Shown: positions 9,101-11,044 of the stretch, piece by piece | Layout of the letters: every line of letters starts with the position of its first letter | Numbering within the stretch: the first letter of the stretch is position 1 | DNA from: Zygnema cylindricum | Taxonomy: Eukaryota; Streptophyta; Zygnematophyceae; Zygnematales; Zygnemataceae | Reading direction: 5' to 3' | NCBI GenBank assembly: GCA_037447655.1 | Contig: JBBHKE010002702.1 | Coordinates: forward strand, 1 to 11,044 | Length of the DNA: 11,044 nucleotides | Notes under the pieces: generated by a model | Told to the model about the DNA's origin: nothing | Seen by the model: only the letters and a program-made list of their open reading frames with translations | Database searches by the model: none | Made by a program: the position numbers and the translations under genes

Positions 9101-10341
9101 GAAATTGAAGGATGGAATCTTGTGACTACGAAAAGTAATGACTTGTGTTTAGAAACAATTGGTTTTTCATTGTTCTCTCTTCCCCTTTTTTATTTAGTTC
9201 TTTATTTTATTTTTAAACTAAAATTTTTAGAAAAAATAAGATTACGATATGTCAAGTGTCGAGCAGATACGAAACTTATCTTCTATCTCGTCCTCCAAAA
9301 TGTTACAAGTTTGGTTTCAACCAATTTCTAATATTTTCATAACCATCTTTCCCTCTCTCTCTCTCCTTCCCCTCTCAATTTCCCCCCTCTCTCCCTTTCC
9401 CCTGCCTTCTCCTCCTCTCCCTTTCCTCTCTTTCTAAATTTCACTCCTTGTCTTCATCTTTTCTTTTTATTTTTTTTCATTTTATTAAATCCTTTCCTGT
9501 TAAATTTTCCAGATTTGCTGGATATGTCCTTGGTGGCCATAACTCAAGCTTGGGAAACTGGAGATCTGAAAAATTGCAGTTTTACTCTCGAAGAGGTAAT
9601 AAACCATAACTGATAACTTTTTTGCTCTACTTTTGCTCTTCTTTTGTTTTTGTCGTCTTTTTTGTTTCTTACATAGTTGTCTATCTAAAACACAAAAGCC
9701 CACACTAAAACTGAAGAGGTAACTCTATGTTGTTTTACAATTCTCTTATGGATTCTTTCTTTGAAATTCGTTATATTATTTGTTGACCTCTCCTAGTTTT
9801 CTTCATTATTGTTAAGTTTTAAGTTGTAATAAGTCCCTCAATTTCTTTTCGGATCTAGTTATGTTGTCAGTCACTTATGTCGTGGCAGTCCCTTTCCTTT
9901 TTATTACCAATTTTTTAATCTGTCAAATGTTATTTTATTTTTATCACTCAATTTCAGCAAATATTATCTTAGAGATGCAAAATGTTTTATTAAAAAAGTA
10001 GTCGTTACGATTCACGATTCACTCTTTAAACTCAAAAAAGATATAACATTTATGGCGGAAAATATTCGGGCGGTAAGATAGTAAAACACCAAAAAAATAG
10101 TAAAAAAATCGATGTTGTGAAAAGCGATCCTTTTTCGAGTTCAAATTAAAATATTTCGAGTTTTGAAGTAGGATGTCTGACAAGGAGAGACAGTATCCAT
10201 TATTAGTGTGGCTAATGTGTGGTTCTTTGTATCTATATTTTTATGAATTTTGTACTTTTCCAGGTACAAAAACTCATATTGGCCGTATTTACGGACACTC
10301 CTTTGCGACGCGATTGTTTACACCGTATTTCAATTGCCTAA
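411..10341 (+). CDS. ZW10: ZW10 homologue (plant MIP1-like), vesicle tethering / kinetochore protein, 15 exons
   Basis: Join: 411-1061, 2687-2848, 3095-3295, 3578-3751, 4154-4465, 5023-5145, 5277-5396, 5802-5894, 6234-6329, 6470-6598, 7648-7725, 8371-8529, 8907-9066, 9513-9595, 10264-10341. The exons splice in frame into 872 residues; Arabidopsis and human ZW10 are about 740-780. ZW10 is a subunit of the Dsl1/NRZ (plant MAG2) complex, which tethers Golgi-derived vesicles at the ER, and in animals also of the RZZ kinetochore complex. The N-terminal helical region (about 1-150) pairs with the RINT1/MAG2 partner in known complexes. Landmarks are W382-P383-R384, ADVEIHFA at 469-476, QNDC at 628-631, LLDM at 821-824 and QAWE at 831-834. 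The extra length is mainly an acidic run (158-193) and small polar insertions in exons 3, 5, 6 and 13. The first ATG (411) was chosen; a second is at 417. Lineage and function come from remembered similarity. Confidence 0.9.
882..989 (+). repeat. GAG/GAA-rich repeat coding for poly-Glu/Lys
   Basis: An imperfect trinucleotide run, mostly GAG and GAA with AAG and AAA, codes for Glu/Lys residues 158-193 and ends in ten consecutive Glu. It sits where other plant ZW10 proteins I recall have only a short EEED-type stretch. Such purine runs often vary in length and can act as splicing enhancers. Confidence 0.9.
1078..1346 (+). repeat. CT-rich low-complexity tract
   Basis: About 270 bases almost wholly C and T, built from CTCTCT, CCCTTT and TTTCTT units. 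It is complementary in composition to the purine run in exon 1 and to the G-rich block further along the intron. Confidence 0.9.
1465..1520 (+). repeat. G-rich block with G-quadruplex pattern
   Basis: G-tracts at 1465-1467, 1473-1475, 1478-1480, 1488-1492 and 1494-1498 fit four runs of three or more G with loops of 5, 2 and 7 bases. More G runs follow to 1520. Folding is predicted from the pattern only. Confidence 0.6.
2155..2686 (+). repeat. Long polypyrimidine tract before exon 2
   Basis: About 530 bases of T/C-rich sequence with recurring CTTGTCTT, CTTACC and TTTTCCTTT words, closest to tandem at 2624-2665. It ends at the exon 2 acceptor, and the open frames across it are low-complexity by-products. 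Confidence 0.85.
2687..2848 (+). CDS. ZW10: ZW10 exon 2 (residues 218-271)
   Basis: ATGCAG|TTG opens LKAILESLSS, matching the VQEVLAKFME-type segment of plant ZW10. The exon ends ...TLTEVFEAME|GTCAGC, matching the conserved VLEAME block. Both borders are phase 0. The middle (about 236-260) has an insertion rich in Asn, Asp and Gly. Confidence 0.85.
2849..3094 (+). other. Intron 2 (246 nt, phase 0) with GA microsatellite
   Basis: GTCAGC...TTGCAG. Positions 2966-3003 are a GA repeat that shades into GGGAGA units. The second AG, two bases after the chosen acceptor, would break the frame. Confidence 0.8.
3095..3295 (+). CDS. ZW10: ZW10 exon 3 (residues 272-338)
   Basis: RLGILDAYFVKLADALF corresponds to the plant VIGMLDYGLAKVADL-type block, which fixes the acceptor after TTTTTGCAG. 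The second half (about 305-338) is charged and poorly conserved. The donor is AAG|GTACAC. Confidence 0.88.
3296..3577 (+). other. Intron 3 (282 nt, phase 0)
   Basis: GTACAC...TTACAG. AT-rich, with two similar AAAAGTAAATT-type words at about 3431 and 3482. Nothing else stands out. Confidence 0.8.
3578..3751 (+). CDS. ZW10: ZW10 exon 4 (residues 339-396)
   Basis: LLEVVRFLRNHVF and LGKILWPRLSDAIIEECLSK follow the plant FGRLTWPRI.ELII..FLSK block, one of the best conserved in the family. The donor AAG|GTGAGT is strong. An alternative in-frame acceptor (CGGCAG, exon from 3593) would drop five residues. Confidence 0.92.
3752..4153 (+). other. Intron 4 (402 nt, phase 0)
   Basis: GTGAGT...TTGACAG. 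It has repeated CTTGTTTTTTGA-like words and an 8-bp inverted pair, TGGGTGTC (about 4009) and GACACCCA (about 4069). A TTGCAG at 4099-4104 looks like an acceptor but is out of frame. No gene seen. Confidence 0.8.
4154..4465 (+). CDS. ZW10: ZW10 exon 5 (residues 397-500)
   Basis: AVPSETSQLAHFQSV matches the plant AVPSDASKLADFQ block, and YAADVEIHFAQKKK with ATARGLLVNMDFT matches the EDVEVHFA...KARNLLLQ..F block. Residues 437-460 between them are a Ser/Thr/Glu-rich insertion. The donor CAG|GTGAGT is strong. The frame is open from 4154, upstream of the first ATG at 4289. Confidence 0.92.
4466..5022 (+). other. Intron 5 (557 nt, phase 0)
   Basis: GTGAGT...TTTTAG. The frame stays open for 39 codons into the intron, to TAA at 4583-4585, and those codons include a hydrophobic run followed by basic residues. 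Positions about 4855-5020 are a T/C-rich tract of TTCCTTCT words before the acceptor. Confidence 0.8.
5023..5145 (+). CDS. ZW10: ZW10 exon 6 (residues 501-541)
   Basis: A polar exon (VGAYRTSESNW ... MSLDEIK) bounded by TTTTAG and AAG|GTACAC, phase 0 on both sides. I recognise little conservation in it. It is kept because it is the only frame-preserving link between exons 5 and 7. Confidence 0.75.
5146..5276 (+). other. Intron 6 (131 nt, phase 0)
   Basis: The shortest intron, GTACAC...AAATAG, with a weak pyrimidine tract. An earlier AG (5230-5231) would bring an in-frame stop, which supports the chosen acceptor. Confidence 0.75.
5277..5396 (+). CDS. ZW10: ZW10 exon 7 (residues 542-581)
   Basis: FEPCQVSTAAKMLIELVHKAME aligns with the plant FQSERCVVS.AA..LMKLVHQTLE block and fixes the frame. 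The donor is GAG|GTAAGG. The 13 bases across it (AAGCCATGGAGGT) are the same as at the exon 2 donor. Confidence 0.88.
5397..5801 (+). other. Intron 7 (405 nt, phase 0)
   Basis: GTAAGG...AGACAG. AT-rich with several poly-T runs. No repeat, gene or regulatory feature that I can support. Confidence 0.8.
5802..5894 (+). CDS. ZW10: ZW10 exon 8 (residues 582-612)
   Basis: EACLSTEKTARELYTAARDC then FTLFRAIVPVL aligns with the plant VSSARVAFELYHAARDA..L.EAVVPV block. The donor TTG|GTAAGA is copied again 29 bases downstream. Confidence 0.9.
5895..6233 (+). other. Intron 8 (339 nt, phase 0) with near-pure poly-T tract
   Basis: GTAAGA...GGGCAG. The first part repeats the exon 8 junction (CGTTTTGGTAAGATTT at 5888 and 5917) and has a looser echo (TGGCCATTGT...TGTACCCACTTTG) at about 5948-5990. 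Positions about 6061-6227 are a very T-rich tract broken by scattered C and A. Confidence 0.82.
6234..6329 (+). CDS. ZW10: ZW10 exon 9 (residues 613-644)
   Basis: LSMLFQNDCLFIAHHLLTLAF matches the plant AVLMHNDCLYLFEEILGLAF block. The donor CTG|GTTTGT is not a strong match to consensus. A second acceptor nine bases in (GGGCAG, exon from 6243) would remove His-Gly-Gln in frame. Confidence 0.88.
6330..6469 (+). other. Intron 9 (140 nt, phase 0)
   Basis: GTTTGT...TTCCAG. A short intron with a T-rich 3' end. Nothing else noted. Confidence 0.82.
6470..6598 (+). CDS. ZW10: ZW10 exon 10 (residues 645-687)
   Basis: YRPTLPPSLRNVALFVDMVP then LFRRMAE follows the plant YRASFPSSIKEYAVFADIAP..F..MAE block. 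The donor is GAG|GTATTC; like exons 2 and 7, the exon ends in ATGGAG. Confidence 0.9.
6599..7647 (+). other. Intron 10 (1049 nt, phase 0)
   Basis: GTATTC...ATTCAG. The middle (about 6790-7300) has a more even base mix and fewer T runs than the other introns, so it could be an old insertion. I recognise no coding remnant in either strand. CTCGTGTGA (6627-6635) and TCACACGAG (6724-6732) form a perfect 9-bp inverted pair. Confidence 0.78.
7648..7725 (+). CDS. ZW10: ZW10 exon 11 (residues 688-713)
   Basis: AVDSGGGFQFTDDEEHLRRS matches the plant AIDSAEGFQNTHQIKQFESA stretch. The donor is CAG|GTTTTT. It joins exon 12 to give LKQ|AVFQLQ, as in the plant I.QVVFSL. Confidence 0.88.
7726..8370 (+). 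other. Intron 11 (645 nt, phase 0), largely a degenerate tandem array
   Basis: GTTTTT...TTCACAG. From about 7825 to the acceptor the intron is made of diverged copies of the exon 12 3' splice site region; see the separate repeat entry. Confidence 0.8.
7825..8388 (+). repeat. Degenerate 55-68 bp tandem array resembling the exon 12 acceptor
   Basis: Words like CAC-AG-GCCGTTTTTCAGTTAC and GTCACAACGGTGTTTGG recur with their AG-equivalent near 7832, 7890, 7960, 8019, 8073, 8132, 8200, 8258, 8314 and, at the true acceptor, 8369. Clear pairs are 8093-8099 plus TGGTCATTTT against 8328-8360, and GCCATTTTTCAATTACAA (8259-8276) against 8371-8388 with 16 of 18 matches. The units near 7890, 7960 and 8200 are weak. 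The last unit supplies the start of exon 12. Confidence 0.65.
8371..8529 (+). CDS. ZW10: ZW10 exon 12 (residues 714-766)
   Basis: AVFQLQRLSSVWRSVMARSR begins the segment equivalent to plant VVFSLKNVHMIWEPVLRPKT and runs on as a Leu-rich helix ending SIQDISVEETVQ. The donor CAG|GTGAGG is good. The first six codons lie within the tandem array that fills intron 11. Confidence 0.9.
8530..8906 (+). other. Intron 12 (377 nt, phase 0)
   Basis: GTGAGG...GTACAG. AT-rich, with two AATAAA-like words near 8680-8695 and a perfect 25-bp tandem duplication at 8722-8771. Confidence 0.82.
8722..8771 (+). repeat. Perfect 2 x 25-bp tandem duplication
   Basis: A 25-base unit starting TATGAGGACTATG at 8722 is repeated without any difference at 8747 and ends at 8771. 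The identity points to a recent duplication. Confidence 0.97.
8907..9066 (+). CDS. ZW10: ZW10 exon 13 (residues 767-819 plus one base)
   Basis: LRQLMHELLLRLPPLLSP matches the plant LQKLIYLMLKNLSSVLDS stretch, and VPAYRKVQRLT the IPSLRKTRKLAE stretch. Residues about 786-803 are a charged insertion (GREGDDTKEEE). It ends ACAG|GTAAAA in phase 1, the only such border in the gene. Confidence 0.9.
9067..9512 (+). other. Intron 13 (446 nt, phase 1)
   Basis: GTAAAA...TTCCAG. Positions about 9350-9436 are a CT-rich microsatellite-like tract (CTCTCTCTC, CCCCTCT). The rest is AT-rich and featureless. Confidence 0.82.
9513..9595 (+). CDS. ZW10: ZW10 exon 14 (residues 820-847)
   Basis: The split codon G|AT gives Asp820, followed by LLDMSLVAITQAWETGDL then KNCSFTLEE. 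This matches the plant LLDMPLMSITSAWESGEL..CNFTRTE block closely and confirms the phase 1 join. The donor is GAG|GTAATA. Confidence 0.93.
9596..10263 (+). other. Intron 14 (668 nt, phase 0)
   Basis: GTAATA...TTCCAG. AT-rich. It holds a copy of the exon 14 donor word, GAAGAGGTAA, at 9713-9722. No other feature that I can support. Confidence 0.82.
10264..10341 (+). CDS. ZW10: ZW10 exon 15 (residues 848-872 and stop)
   Basis: VQKLILAVFTDTPLRRDCL then HRISIA and TAA match the plant C-terminus VQDFIKAIFTDSPLRKECLW.I. The position of the stop close to the family's usual end shows the gene is complete. A longer frame on the same strand across this exon is a shadow. Confidence 0.93.
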   Translation, partial: VQKLILAVFTDTPLRRDCLHRISIA

Positions 10342-10472
10342 GGAGATTAGGTCGAGGTTATGAAGGATCAAAAGTTTCAATTGTTAGGAACATGTCACAT
10401 GATGCTTTTTTGTACATGAATTTTGTTAGAATTTCCGAGGAAATAATGTGTAGATTGACAAATTTTGTAATG

Positions 10473-10526
10473 GCGTACTATTTTGTAGAAGCGTACTATT
10501 TTGTAAAAGCGTACTCTTTTGGAAAA
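10473..10526 (+). repeat. 18-bp tandem repeat, three copies plus remnant
   Basis: GCGTACTATTTTGTAGAA, then GCGTACTATTTTGTAAAA, then GCGTACTCTTTTGGAAAA, followed by a partial CGTACCTTT unit to about 10543. Each copy carries a GTAC, and the first two a TGTA word. It lies in the 3'UTR about 130 bases after the stop. Confidence 0.92.
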
Positions 10527-10612
10527 CGTACCTTTTTTTTTGAAGCACCCTTTGATTTGTAAGTGGACTTGTACGTCGATTCATATGACATGTCACGTTT
10601 TTGGCATATGAA

Positions 10613-10618
10613 AATAAA
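10613..10618 (+). terminator. Polyadenylation signal AATAAA
   Basis: A canonical AATAAA 272 bases after the stop codon. Cleavage would be expected within about 10-30 bases. Plants use loose signals, so other sites are possible. Confidence 0.55.
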
Positions 10619-10640
10619 GGTTTAAGAAAGGGATGTTTCT

Positions 10641-10908
10641 CATATAGATGATTCTCGTACAGGTGATTCTCTTGAAAACCTGAGCGTTATGTGACATTTT
10701 GTTTTCCAGTTAATATCGTCACTGTGTATTACAACATTAGAACTCAACTATGTACAATCAATGAGTTTTTTATGATGAGAAAATTGTTTGCTGACGTTTT
10801 TTTATTTTAGGGTTCTTAAGCAGATTGGAAATTGGCAATATCCGGTTAGTTCTGGGACTGTATATTTAAAATCATGGTTCCCATAGTATAATTTATAGAG
10901 CTAAAAAA
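10641..10908. other. Intergenic sequence downstream of ZW10
   Basis: AT-rich, no credible ORF. A TTTTTATTTTAG|GG at about 10799-10812 resembles an acceptor, but no matching downstream coding exon was seen. Confidence 0.5.
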
Positions 10909-11028
10909 ATAAGGGTGCGTCTCCATGTGCCTAAGGGTTTTTTTCTGTCGTTTTCTTGTAAAACTAGAGTCGTACCGTGTAAGTTTCAACCGTACAAAAA
11001 AATAGAGAAAATGAAAAGTACATTTTGC
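10909..11028 (-). repeat. Right copy of the flanking inverted repeat
   Basis: Read on the minus strand from 11028, it matches 1 to about 127 on the plus strand: GCAAA.TGTACTTT at the outer end, GTACGGT, AACTTA, the 21-base identical core at 10935-10955 and then CACATGG. The outer end is followed by 16 further bases to the window end. See the left copy for identity and alternatives. Confidence 0.75.
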
Positions 11029-11044
11029 GTCATCATCGAATTTA

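Larger units (their letters stand above)
10342..10640 (+). other. ZW10 3'UTR (approximate end)
   Basis: Non-coding sequence from the stop to about 20-30 bases beyond the AATAAA. It includes an 18-bp tandem repeat and several TGTA words. The cleavage site is inferred. Confidence 0.55.

Noticed and set aside
10173-10562. Plus-strand frame of 129 codons across exon 15
   Set aside because: Out of frame with the conserved C-terminus of ZW10, and part of it comes from the 18-bp 3'UTR repeat.
10799-10835. Acceptor-like TTTTATTTTAG and following sequence downstream of ZW10
   Set aside because: No coding exon or matching donor could be identified; T-rich DNA makes such sites common.

Overview
The window is a piece of nuclear DNA from a eukaryote and holds one gene: a complete, 15-exon ZW10 gene on the + strand (coding span 411-10341). 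ZW10 is the vesicle-tethering and kinetochore protein. In plants it is the MIP1 subunit of the MAG2 (Dsl1/NRZ-type) tether. Every exon translation joins in frame, giving a predicted 872-residue protein. From memory, the closest matches are to land-plant ZW10: conserved blocks include the WPR region of exon 4, ADVEIHFA of exon 5, QNDC of exon 9 and the LLDM..AITQAWE block of exons 13-14. I therefore suggest a streptophyte or another green-lineage organism with AT-rich DNA and very pyrimidine-rich introns, such as a moss, liverwort, hornwort or charophyte alga. I cannot name the species.

Layout: 1-410 is the upstream region. It has a repeat copy at its left edge (1 to about 127), a 31-bp near-perfect palindrome (287-317) and a TATA-like box (350-357). 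Exon 1 (411-1061) carries a long Glu/Lys run that other ZW10 proteins I recall lack. Intron 1 (1625 nt) holds CT-rich, G-rich and CT-rich stretches in turn. Exons 2-15 follow, with introns from 131 to 1049 nt. Thirteen of the 14 introns are phase 0 and all are GT-AG. The stop is at 10339-10341, followed by a 3'UTR with an 18-bp tandem repeat and an AATAAA at 10613. At the right edge (about 10909-11028) lies an inverted copy of the left-edge repeat.

Most notable: (1) the gene is bracketed by a diverged inverted repeat of about 120 bp, roughly 80% identical by hand over its best 94 columns, which shares a 21-nt identical core and three GTAC motifs at conserved spacing; (2) intron 11 is largely built from about ten diverged units of roughly 55-68 bp, each resembling the 3' splice site and first codons of exon 12; (3) a strong GTGAGT donor inside exon 1 would remove exactly the acidic segment in frame; (4) retention of intron 5 would end the protein in a membrane-helix-like tail. 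I saw no RNA genes, CRISPR arrays or recognisable transposon protein genes. All similarity statements come from reading and memory, not from a search.
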